This document shows positions 1-6,401 of a stretch of DNA of 7,444 nt, piece by piece. A program made the translations under genes and the position numbers. The notes under the pieces are model-generated. The model did no database searches. It worked only from the letters and a program-made list of their open reading frames with translations, and was not told the DNA's origin. Source of the stretch: an uncultured beta proteobacterium (GTDB taxonomy: Bacteria > Pseudomonadota > Gammaproteobacteria > Burkholderiales > Burkholderiaceae_C); NCBI GenBank assembly GCA_903834645.1, contig CAILKA010000645.1, forward strand, positions 1 through 7,444, written 5' to 3'. Position 1 is the first letter of the stretch, and every line of letters begins with the position of its first letter.

Positions 1-282
1 CGCGAGGCCTACCCCCAGGAGGCGCAGGCCATGAAGCTCGCGGCCACCCTGAAGCTCGGCCTGCGCGACCCCTCCGGCGCGCTGGCCGAACTCGAAGCCT
101 TCGACCGCGTGCTGCCCGGGGACCCGGGCATCGTCTTCCTCAAGGGCGTGGCCTTCGAGGGCATGGGCCGCCGGCAGGCGGCGGGCCAGCAGTTCACGGT
201 CTTCCTGCGCGCCAACCCAGGGGGCGACTCGGCCCGCTATGCCTCGGAGCGGCTCAAGGCCTGGGGCATGCTCGCGAAGTAG
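1..282 (+). CDS. C-terminal part of a TPR-like protein (5' end outside window)
   Basis: The frame is open from base 1 and ends at TAG 280-282, giving 93 visible residues; the true start lies before the window. The ATG at 31 is internal, because the reading frame continues through codons 1-10 without a stop and the helical pattern is the same on both sides. The residues form alternating amphipathic helices with TPR-like spacing: an Ala/Leu-rich helix ending in a Leu-Pro-Gly-Asp-Pro-Gly turn, then a helix with Gly-Val-Ala-Phe-Glu-Gly-Met-Gly-Arg, then a helix closing in Ala-Asn-Pro-Gly-Gly. This suggests one to two tetratricopeptide units near the C terminus, which usually mediate protein-protein contacts. 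No catalytic domain is visible, so the specific role cannot be named. It converges on the receptor gene, with only 14 nt between the two stop codons. Confidence 0.75.
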   Translation, partial: REAYPQEAQAMKLAATLKLGLRDPSGALAELEAFDRVLPGDPGIVFLKGVAFEGMGRRQAAGQQFTVFLRANPGGDSARYASERLKAWGMLAK

Positions 283-293
283 GCGCGTCGGCG

Positions 294-306
294 GCGCTAG
301 AAGCGC
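294..306. terminator. small hairpin at convergent gene ends, possible weak terminator
   Basis: GCGCT, a three-base AGA loop and AGCGC form a perfect 5-bp stem at the junction of the two convergent genes, overlapping the receptor stop codon. A wider pair, GTCGGCG at 287-293 with CGCCGAC at 318-324, brackets it. No T-run follows on either strand, so it is not a canonical intrinsic terminator. In DNA this GC-rich, short stems arise often by chance. Confidence 0.2.
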
Positions 307-2591
307 TGCGACCAGCGCGCCGACAGCAGCAGGCTGCGCCCCGGGGCGGGCTCGAAGAAGCGCGCGTTGCCCTCGTTGACGATCACGCTGGCCGCCACAC
401 TGCGGTTGGCGAGGTTGTCGATGCGCGCGAGTAGCTCGAGCCAGCCAATGTCGAGAGGGATGCGTGCACGGGCGCGCAGCGCCAGCAGCCCGAAGCCGGC
501 GGCGAAGTCGCTGTTGACATCGTTGACCGGCAACCGGGACTGGCCTCGCGCCTCCAGCGCGATCTCGCCATGGGCACGGGGCCGCCAGGCGAGCTCGGCG
601 TAGCCCGTGCGCGCGAGCGTCCCGGCGATGCGGTTGCCGGCGGCCACCGGCAGATCGGGCGTGGTGCAGGGCACGACCCGGCAGACGGTGAAGCCGTCCA
701 CATAGTGGGCATCGAGGCGCGAGGCCGCCAGCTGGGCCCGCCAGGCGGGCGCGATCTGCCAGGCCAGCGAGAGCTCCCAGCCATTGCGCTGCGTGCGCCC
801 GACATTGCGAAAGGTGGTGCGCCCGCCCCGGTTGGTCGCCACGCCGATCTCGTCTTCGGTGCGCGCATCGAAGACGGCCAGCTCCGCCGTCGCGCCCAGG
901 CCCGGGTTGCGCCACTTCGCGCCGAACTCCACCTGGCGGCTCTGCTGCGGGCGCAGGCCCAGGTTGAAGCCGGGCAGGCCGTCGGGGCGGTAGGCGAGTT
1001 CGGAGAAGGTCGGCGACTCGAAGCCCTCTGCCGCACTGACGTAGAGGTTCAACCCCGAGGCGACGCGCCACTGCAGCGCCGCCACGGGTGATGTCCAGCG
1101 GTAAGCCAGCGCGCCGGAGTCGTCAGCATTGCCGCCCACGATGTAACGGTCGGTGGAGTCGAAGCTCAGGCGCCCGGTGCGCACGCCCAGGGTGCCCGTC
1201 CAGGCGGGAGCCAGCTCGAGCTCGGCCTGGGCGTAGGCGTCGCGCGTCTGGGCCACGTTGCGCTCGTCGCGCCGCAGCCGCCCCGTGACTCCAAGCAGCT
1301 GCGCGGCACCCGTGCCGATGAAGTTCTCGTAGCCGCGTCGGTCCTCGTCGCTGCGGTCGAGCGCAGCGCCCGCCACGAGTTGCAGCGCCCGCTCACCGGG
1401 CAGCGTCCAGCGCCAGACCAGCCGCGCATCGAGGCCGGCGTACAGGCGCTCGAAATCGATCACGCCGCCGGGGTGGCGCTCGGTGAGCACGGGGTTGGCG
1501 GCGTTGAACTGCGTGGCCACCGGGATGGCCTGCCACTGCGTCACGGCGCGCTGGCCGCCGTAGAGGGTCACCAGGCTCTCGCGCAGCGCGCCTTCACCGA
1601 CAAAACGGTGGCGCCAGTGCAGGCCGGCTTGCTCCTGGCGCGTGTCCTTGCGGGTGTTGAAGCGGTCGGCCTGGCCCGGCGCATCCTGCGGCAGGGCCAG
1701 CGTCACCGTCTGGCGCGGGTTCTGTTCGAACTGTGCGCGGGTCAGGCCCAGCGGGTCCAGCGCGGGCTGGTCCAGCGCGTTGATCGTGACCACCACGCGG
1801 TCGGCAGGACCGTCCCACCCCAGTCGCGCGCTGGCCAGCAGCCGCTCGGCCGACGACTGGGGCCGCACACCCTCGGTGCGCAACGCACCGAGCTGGGCGC
1901 GCACGCTGTAGCCACCGGGCAGGGGCAACTCGAGCGCATAGCGGCTCTGCAGCATGCCGCCGCTGCCCACGTCGCCGTCCACGCCGAGGCGCCGCTCGGT
2001 GGGTGCCGCGCTCACGAGCGAGATCACCCCCCCGGAGCTGCTGCCATACAGCGCGGAGAACGGACCGCGCAAGACCTCGATGCGCTGCGCACCGGCGAGA
2101 TCGAAGTGCGAGACCTGGCCCTGACCGTCAGGCCCGGAGGCGGGAATGCCGTCGGCCACCAGGCGCACGCCGCGCACGCCGAAACTCGCGCGCGCACCGA
2201 AGCCGCGTGAGTTGATCTGCAGGTCCTGCGCGTAGTTGTGGCGGTTGCTGGCCACCAGCCCGGGCACACGCCCGATCGCCTCGGACAAGTTCACCATCGG
2301 GCCGGCCGCGCGCAACTCGTCGGCGTCGACGGTACCGACCGCATAGGGGGTGTCGAAGATCCGCCGCTGCGCACCGCTGGCGGTGATGACGAAACGTTCC
2401 CGCCCCGCATCATCACGCGGCACCGTGCCACCTTCGACGGCAGCGGGAGCGCCTGCACGCTCCTGCGGCTGGCCCGGCCGGGCGTCCTGGGCGCGGGCAG
2501 GCCAGGAGGCCAGCGCCGACAGCACGCATGCGACGGCCACCACGCACCTCGGGCTGCAACGATAGGAATCCACAGGGTGACGGGTGGTCAT
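297..2591 (-). CDS. pqqU: TonB-dependent outer-membrane receptor of the YncD/PqqU (PQQ uptake) family
   Basis: The 764-residue protein is predicted to import a ligand across the outer membrane using TonB energy. From ATG 2591 it opens with a signal peptide ending near residue 35 (Pro-Ala-Arg-Ala-Gln), then a TonB-box-like stretch (Glu-Arg-Phe-Val-Ile-Thr-Ala-Ser, 65-72), a plug at about 80-195 and a beta-barrel ending in Phe764. Plug motifs NRHNYAQDLQ and RGFG (116-132), PDGQGQ (154-159) and LRGPFSALYG (174-183), and late-barrel motifs FESPTFSELAYR and NLGLRP, correspond closely to my memory of E. coli YncD. YncD is reported to be the PQQ receptor and was renamed PqqU. A Cys pair (637, 642) sits where YncD also has two nearby cysteines. 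An in-frame GTG at 2624 would add 11 residues; the ATG gives the better signal peptide. It lies 51 nt downstream of pcp, and the divergent neighbour is a PQQ-type dehydrogenase. The TonB-receptor class is certain; the ligand is inferred from family and context. Confidence 0.85.
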   Translation of the reverse strand: MTTRHPVDSYRCSPRCVVAVACVLSALASWPARAQDARPGQPQERAGAPAAVEGGTVPRDDAGRERFVITASGAQRRIFDTPYAVGTVDADELRAAGPMVNLSEAIGRVPGLVASNRHNYAQDLQINSRGFGARASFGVRGVRLVADGIPASGPDGQGQVSHFDLAGAQRIEVLRGPFSALYGSSSGGVISLVSAAPTERRLGVDGDVGSGGMLQSRYALELPLPGGYSVRAQLGALRTEGVRPQSSAERLLASARLGWDGPADRVVVTINALDQPALDPLGLTRAQFEQNPRQTVTLALPQDAPGQADRFNTRKDTRQEQAGLHWRHRFVGEGALRESLVTLYGGQRAVTQWQAIPVATQFNAANPVLTERHPGGVIDFERLYAGLDARLVWRWTLPGERALQLVAGAALDRSDEDRRGYENFIGTGAAQLLGVTGRLRRDERNVAQTRDAYAQAELELAPAWTGTLGVRTGRLSFDSTDRYIVGGNADDSGALAYRWTSPVAALQWRVASGLNLYVSAAEGFESPTFSELAYRPDGLPGFNLGLRPQQSRQVEFGAKWRNPGLGATAELAVFDARTEDEIGVATNRGGRTTFRNVGRTQRNGWELSLAWQIAPAWRAQLAASRLDAHYVDGFTVCRVVPCTTPDLPVAAGNRIAGTLARTGYAELAWRPRAHGEIALEARGQSRLPVNDVNSDFAAGFGLLALRARARIPLDIGWLELLARIDNLANRSVAASVIVNEGNARFFEPAPGRSLLLSARWSQRF

Positions 2592-2642
2592 CGAGCTGGT
2601 GCGCGCTTCGGGCGGGAGCAGCACTGTAGCGGCGCCGGTGCG

Positions 2643-3326
2643 TCAGGCCACCGACCCTGCCGCGAGCTGCAGGTCACCGCCTTCGTGAGTCAAGGCCACC
2701 TCCAGCGCGATCCGCACGCCACGCACCAGGTCCTCCAGCGGCAGCGTGGGCAGACCCGGGTAGGCAGGCGCCAGGGTGTCCATCAGCGGCACATGCACGA
2801 AGCCGCTGCGCACGCCCGATCCGGCAAGCCGATGCTGCAACCCGTAGAAGACGTGGTTGCACACGAACGTGCCTGCCGTTTGAGACACCGCGGCGGGCAG
2901 GCCGGCCTTGCCTAGCGCTGCGACGATGGCCTTCACCGGCAGTGTGCTGAACCAGGCGGCCGGGGCACCCTCGACCACCGGCACGTCCACCGGCTGCGCG
3001 CCGGCGTTGTCGGGGATGCGCGCATCGTCGACATTGATCGCCACGCGCTCCACGCAGATCTCGCGTCGGCCAGCGGCGAGCCCAAGCGCGAGCACGAGCA
3101 CCGGAGAGGTGGCGGCCAACGCCTCGTCGAGCGCCTGCAGTGCGCGGCCGAACACGCAGGGCAGCTCCACCGCATGCACGCTCGCATGCGCCACGCGCTG
3201 CCCGTGCAGCGCCCGGCAGATGAGCCCGCTCGGGTTCAGCGTGTCGCCCCCGAAGGGCTCGAAGCCGGTGAGGAGGATGCCGGGGCGGGCGGCGGGCCCG
3301 GGGCCCGGCTTGCGAAGGACGGTCAT
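2643..3326 (-). CDS. pcp: pyroglutamyl-peptidase I (pyrrolidone-carboxylate peptidase)
   Basis: This cytoplasmic cysteine peptidase (MEROPS family C15) removes N-terminal pyroglutamate from peptides. The 227-residue product carries the family landmarks in order: GFEPFGGD at 21-28 followed by NPS at 31-33; the catalytic Glu93 in the Glu-Arg-Val-Ala-Ile-Asn block; the nucleophile Cys156 in Gln-Thr-Ala-Gly-Thr-Phe-Val-Cys-Asn; and His178 in Gly-Phe-Val-His-Val-Pro. All three catalytic residues are present, and the length fits the usual 200-230. ATG 3326 is the only plausible start: the frame stays open far upstream only because it runs antisense to the dehydrogenase gene. About 12 extra N-terminal residues precede the usual family start, and no strong ribosome binding site is visible. 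The receptor gene follows 51 nt downstream on the same strand, so co-transcription is likely. Confidence 0.93.
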   Translation of the reverse strand: MTVLRKPGPGPAARPGILLTGFEPFGGDTLNPSGLICRALHGQRVAHASVHAVELPCVFGRALQALDEALAATSPVLVLALGLAAGRREICVERVAINVDDARIPDNAGAQPVDVPVVEGAPAAWFSTLPVKAIVAALGKAGLPAAVSQTAGTFVCNHVFYGLQHRLAGSGVRSGFVHVPLMDTLAPAYPGLPTLPLEDLVRGVRIALEVALTHEGGDLQLAAGSVA

Positions 3327-3382
3327 GCGTCCAGCGTACAGCCGAATCGGAGACGCACCCTCGCAGCACCCGACGCGAGCGC

Positions 3383-3395
3383 AGGGGAAACCCCT
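3383..3395. repeat. perfect small inverted repeat in the divergent intergenic region
   Basis: AGGGG, AAA and CCCCT make a 5-bp stem with a three-base loop, lying 57 nt from the pcp start and 103 nt from the dehydrogenase start. It could be a regulator half-site pair or simply chance. There is no T-run to make it a terminator. Confidence 0.25.
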
Positions 3396-3419
3396 AGCAA
3401 AGCCCGAGCGCCAGGAAGG

Positions 3420-3447
3420 GGCTGCCTCCCGTCTCGCAGGAGCAGCC
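3420..3447. promoter_or_regulatory. imperfect inverted repeat just upstream of the putative dehydrogenase -10 element
   Basis: GGCTGC (3420-3425) pairs with GCAGCC (3442-3447). After one bulged C, TCC (3427-3429) pairs with GGA (3439-3441), leaving a 9-nt loop. The right arm lies where a -35 hexamer would be expected for the -10-like element at 3461-3466, so it could be an operator or an activator site replacing a poor -35. This is inference from position and symmetry only. Confidence 0.25.
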
Positions 3448-3460
3448 GGGTGGGCATGCC

Positions 3461-3466
3461 GACAAT
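3461..3466 (+). promoter_or_regulatory. putative -10 element (GACAAT) for the dehydrogenase-cytochrome operon
   Basis: GACAAT is an AT-enriched hexamer in a very GC-rich region and resembles the relaxed -10 boxes of betaproteobacteria. It would place transcription initiation near 3473, about 25 nt before the TTG start and just ahead of the GAGGAG ribosome binding site, which is a sensible leader length. I see no consensus -35 at the matching distance. Confidence 0.35.
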
Positions 3467-3485
3467 GGGCTCTCGAACCACGATT

Positions 3486-3491
3486 GAGGAG
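3486..3491 (+). promoter_or_regulatory. Shine-Dalgarno GAGGAG that fixes the TTG start of the dehydrogenase
   Basis: GAGGAG lies 6 nt before TTG 3498. It is the clearest ribosome binding site in the window and supports the TTG over the upstream in-frame ATGs at 3456 and 3465, which have no comparable site and lie in or beside the putative -10 element. Confidence 0.7.
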
Positions 3492-3497
3492 ACCGCC

Positions 3498-4757
3498 TTG
3501 CAAACCCGCCGCCAGACCTCCGCACGCCGACCAGGCGTGCTGGTCGCACTTGCCGCCGTCGCTGCCATCCTCGCAGGCTGCGCTTCGCAGCCGCCTGCGC
3601 CGCCCACCGTCTCGGCGGTGGTGACCGCGCCGGTGCAACTCGCCTGGCAACAGGGCCGTGCACCGGATCAGGCCCGCTCCACGCTCGCGCCGCTGGCCGG
3701 CAAGCTCACCGTCACGCCGCCCGAGCAGATCGCGCTGGACAAGCTCAAGGTACCCGCAGGCTTCAAGCTCGAGCTCTGGGCGCATGGCCTGCCCGGCGGC
3801 CGCGCCATGGCCCGCGCCGACAACGGCAAGGTCTATGTGGGCACGCGCGGCATTGGCCGTGTGTACGAGATCAGCGACAACGGCGGCCAGCGCACCGTGC
3901 GCACGGTCGTCGACAAGCTCACCCAGCCCGCGGGCGTGGCGATGCTCGGCAACACCCTGTACGTGTTCGCCATCGACAAGGTGCTGCGCTTCGACAACAT
4001 CGCCACCAACCCCAACGTGGCGCCGGTGGACATGACCCGGGCATTCAACCTCCCGCCCGAGCAGCACCACAACTGGAAGTACGTCGCCTTCGGTCCGGAC
4101 GGCAAGCTGTACGTGCCCTTCGGCGCACCGTGCAACATCTGCATCCCCGGTCAGGAGTACGCGCAGATTCGCCGCTACAACGCCGACGGCTCGGGCATGG
4201 AGGTCATCGCCCGCGGGGTGCGCAACACGGTGGGATTCGACTGGCACCCGGTCACCAAGGAACTCTGGTTCACCGACCATGGCCGCGACTGGATGGGTGA
4301 CGACACGCCCGACGACGAGCTCAACCGCATGAGCAAGACGGGCCTGGACTTCGGCTTCCCCTACTGCCATGCAGGCGGGGTGCCCGACCGCGACATCGTC
4401 AAGTCCAACCCGTGCTCCGGGGTGACGCTGCCGGTGGCCAACATGGGCCCGCACGCCGCCGTGATGGGCCTGAAGTTCTACACCGGCAACATGTTCCCGG
4501 CGCAGTACCGGAACGCCATGTTCGTGGCACGCAAGGGCTCCTGGAACCGCACCAAGAAGCTGGGTTTCGATGTGGTGGCGGTGACGGCTGATGCCGACGG
4601 CCGCAATGCGAAGATCACGCCGTTCCTCACCGGTTTCCTCAACCCGGACGACTCCTTCAACGGCCGGCCCGCCTACATCCACCAGCAACCCGACGGCTCG
4701 CTGCTCATCTCCGACGAGCAGCTCGGTGCGATCTACCGCGTGTCGTACGCACGCTGA
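3498..4757 (+). CDS. lipoprotein PQQ-dependent sugar (sorbosone/pyranose-type) dehydrogenase
   Basis: This is a six-bladed beta-propeller oxidoreductase of the glucose/sorbosone dehydrogenase class (COG2133-like), expected to oxidise an aldose or similar sugar in the periplasm with PQQ and calcium. From the TTG start the product has 419 residues. Arg residues at 4-5 and 10-11 precede a hydrophobic stretch and the lipobox Leu-Ala-Gly-Cys with Cys28; Ala at +2 predicts outer-membrane sorting. A Pro/Ala linker leads to the propeller from about residue 85. By analogy with soluble glucose dehydrogenase, His190 or His191 is the likely catalytic base, Arg242-Asn243 the PQQ/substrate contact, and the Asp-rich GDDTPDDELN (267-276) the calcium-site region. 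Other notable residues are Cys212/Cys215, Cys290/Cys306 and the basic ARKGSWNR (344-351). The cytochrome gene follows after 2 nt. The real substrate is unknown, and the fold-to-residue mapping is mine, not aligned. Confidence 0.85.
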   Translation: MQTRRQTSARRPGVLVALAAVAAILAGCASQPPAPPTVSAVVTAPVQLAWQQGRAPDQARSTLAPLAGKLTVTPPEQIALDKLKVPAGFKLELWAHGLPGGRAMARADNGKVYVGTRGIGRVYEISDNGGQRTVRTVVDKLTQPAGVAMLGNTLYVFAIDKVLRFDNIATNPNVAPVDMTRAFNLPPEQHHNWKYVAFGPDGKLYVPFGAPCNICIPGQEYAQIRRYNADGSGMEVIARGVRNTVGFDWHPVTKELWFTDHGRDWMGDDTPDDELNRMSKTGLDFGFPYCHAGGVPDRDIVKSNPCSGVTLPVANMGPHAAVMGLKFYTGNMFPAQYRNAMFVARKGSWNRTKKLGFDVVAVTADADGRNAKITPFLTGFLNPDDSFNGRPAYIHQQPDGSLLISDEQLGAIYRVSYAR

Positions 4758-4759
4758 GC

Positions 4760-5377
4760 ATGCCCGTGCCCGAGGTCCAGGCCGTCGCCCGCCAGGCGGC
4801 GGCCTTTTTCATGGTGCTGGGCATGGCCGCCGCCCAGGCGCAGACCGCAGCGACACCGGCAGCCGGCGGCCCGTCCGCGCCGGCGCGCCTGGCGCTGTGC
4901 GCGGCCTGCCACGGCGCTGACGGCAACTCGGCGCTGGCACTGAGCCCGTCGCTGGCCGGGCAACCCAGGGTGTTCCTGGAGAACACGCTGATCCTCATCC
5001 GCGAGGGCCTGCGCCCGATCGTCGCGATGAAGGGGCTGCTCGACGGCGTGAGCGATGCCGAGATCGTGGCGCTGTCCGATCACTACAGCCGCCAGGCCGT
5101 GCGTGGCGAGCCCGCGCCACGGGACGAAGCCGCGTTTCGCCGCGGCGAGGCGCTGGCTTCGCGCAACCTGTGTGGCACCTGCCACCTGCCGAACTATGCG
5201 GGCCAGCAGCAGATGCCGCGCCTGGCGGGCCAGCGTGGGGACTACCTCGCGCAATCGATGCGCGAGTTCCGCGACAACAAGACGCAGGGCCGCGACACGC
5301 AGATGAACGGCGTGCTGCGCGGCTACAGTGACCGTGACATCGACGATCTGGCCCACTACTTCGCGCAGCTGCGCTGA
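4760..5377 (+). CDS. exported di-haem cytochrome c (c4/c553-like)
   Basis: This 205-residue periplasmic electron carrier has a short signal peptide (hydrophobic run at about 13-25, Ala-Gln-Ala near 26-28). Two haem-attachment motifs follow: CAACH (47-51) and CGTCH (138-142). Each lies in a similar half containing a Ser/Arg-Leu-Ala-Gly-Gln segment and, later, a Met before Gly-x-Leu and a Ser-Asp helix: Met90 and Met182 are the probable sixth ligands. Duplicated halves and length match cytochrome c4. ATG 4760 begins 2 nt after the dehydrogenase stop and has no good ribosome binding site of its own, which points to translational coupling. The likely role is to take electrons from the PQQ enzyme and pass them to a terminal oxidase. 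The partner is inferred from the gene order. Confidence 0.9.
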   Translation: MPVPEVQAVARQAAAFFMVLGMAAAQAQTAATPAAGGPSAPARLALCAACHGADGNSALALSPSLAGQPRVFLENTLILIREGLRPIVAMKGLLDGVSDAEIVALSDHYSRQAVRGEPAPRDEAAFRRGEALASRNLCGTCHLPNYAGQQQMPRLAGQRGDYLAQSMREFRDNKTQGRDTQMNGVLRGYSDRDIDDLAHYFAQLR

Positions 5378-5404
5378 CAGCCGGGCACTCCTCCTGCCTG
5401 CCCC

Positions 5405-6394
5405 ATGCCCAACTTGACCACCACCCGCCTCGGCCGCACTGGCCTGCAGATCTCGCGCCTGTGCCTGGGGTGCATGAGCTTCGGCGTGCCTGACCGCGGC
5501 GCCCACCCCTGGACCCTGCCCGAGGAGGCCAGCCGGCCCTTCATCCGGCGGGCGCTCGACCTGGGCCTGTGCTTCTTCGACACCGCCAACGTCTACTCCG
5601 ACGGCACGAGCGAGGAGATCCTCGGCCGCGCGCTGCTGGACTTCGCGCGCCGCGACGAGGTCGTGATCGCGACCAAGGTGCAGGGCCGCATGCGAGACGG
5701 CCCGAACGGCGCCGGGCTGTCGCGCAAGGCCATCCTGGCCGAGATCGACGCCAGCCTGAGGCGGCTGGGCACGGACCACGTGGACCTCTACCAGATCCAT
5801 CGCTGGGATCCCCACACCCCGATCGAGGAGACGATGGAGGCGCTGCACGATGTCGTGTGCGCGGGCAAGGCGCGCTACCTGGGTGCCTCGTCGATGCACG
5901 CCTGGAAGTTCGCCAAGGCGCAGGAGGTGGCCAGGCGCCACGGCTGGACGCCCTTCGTCTCGATGCAGAACCACCTCAACCTCCTGTACCGGGAGGAGGA
6001 GCGCGAGACGATGCCGCTGTGCCACGACCAGGGCGTGGGCGTCATCCCCTGGAGCCCTCTGGCCCGTGGCCGGCTGGCACGCCCCTGGGACGTGCGCACC
6101 GCCCGCGTCGAGACCGACGCCTACGGCAGCACGCTGTATGCCGCCACCGAGGCCGCCGACCGGCGTGTCGTGGAAGCGGTGCAGCGCGTGGCGCAGCGCC
6201 TGGAAGTACCCATGGCGCGCGTGGCCCTGGCCTGGGTGCTGCGCCAGCCCGGGGTCAGTGCGCCCATCGTGGGGGTGACCCGCCTGGAGCAACTCGACGA
6301 GGCGGTGGCGGCGCTGTCTCTGACGCTGTCGGGCGAGGACATCGCCGAGCTCGAGGCGCACTACGTGCCGCATCCGGTGGCCGGGTTCTCCTGA
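5405..6394 (+). CDS. aldo/keto reductase (NADPH-type, YajO/YghZ-like)
   Basis: This 329-residue cytoplasmic TIM-barrel reductase carries the full catalytic tetrad of the aldo/keto reductase superfamily: Asp59 (Phe-Asp-Thr-Ala), Tyr64, Lys91 (Ala-Thr-Lys-Val) and His132 (Tyr-Gln-Ile-His). Cofactor-binding signatures follow: Ser-Pro-Leu-Ala-Arg-Gly at 217-222 and Ile-Val-Gly-Val-Thr at 288-292, the latter leading into a Glu-Gln-Leu-Asp-Glu helix. The C terminus, with Tyr-x-Pro-His-Pro-Val-x-Gly-Phe, resembles YajO-like members. Length is normal. ATG 5405 is the only start that keeps the first barrel strand. It begins 27 nt after the cytochrome with no ribosome binding site; the leader instead contains CTCCTCCTG, the opposite of a purine-rich site. 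It may share the dehydrogenase transcript. The substrate is unknown: such enzymes reduce varied aldehydes and sugars. Confidence 0.92.
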   Translation: MPNLTTTRLGRTGLQISRLCLGCMSFGVPDRGAHPWTLPEEASRPFIRRALDLGLCFFDTANVYSDGTSEEILGRALLDFARRDEVVIATKVQGRMRDGPNGAGLSRKAILAEIDASLRRLGTDHVDLYQIHRWDPHTPIEETMEALHDVVCAGKARYLGASSMHAWKFAKAQEVARRHGWTPFVSMQNHLNLLYREEERETMPLCHDQGVGVIPWSPLARGRLARPWDVRTARVETDAYGSTLYAATEAADRRVVEAVQRVAQRLEVPMARVALAWVLRQPGVSAPIVGVTRLEQLDEAVAALSLTLSGEDIAELEAHYVPHPVAGFS

Positions 6395-6401
6395 GGCCGC
6401 C

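Noticed and set aside
114..129. Perfect inverted repeat GCCCGGG-GA-CCCGGGC
   Set aside because: It lies within the TPR coding sequence and encodes a Leu-Pro-Gly-Asp-Pro-Gly turn; it is explained by codon choice in GC-rich DNA.
1380..2210. Plus-strand open frame of 276 codons inside the receptor gene
   Set aside because: It is a shadow of the receptor with biased composition, no motif and no ribosome binding site.
2592..2624. GTG start at 2624 extending the receptor by 11 residues
   Set aside because: It would put a non-signal stretch in front of a good signal peptide; ATG 2591 fits better, though neither has a strong ribosome binding site.
2643..4688. Long minus-strand open frame (681 codons) covering pcp and the antisense of the dehydrogenase
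   Set aside because: Only the last 227 codons (from ATG 3326) have Pcp motifs. The rest is His/Val/Arg-rich antisense shadow of the dehydrogenase, a common effect in GC-rich DNA.
4733..6373. Minus-strand open frame of 546 codons opposite the cytochrome and aldo/keto reductase
   Set aside because: Its composition is His/Arg/Gln-rich without any recognised motif, and the opposite strand carries complete catalytic and haem motifs.
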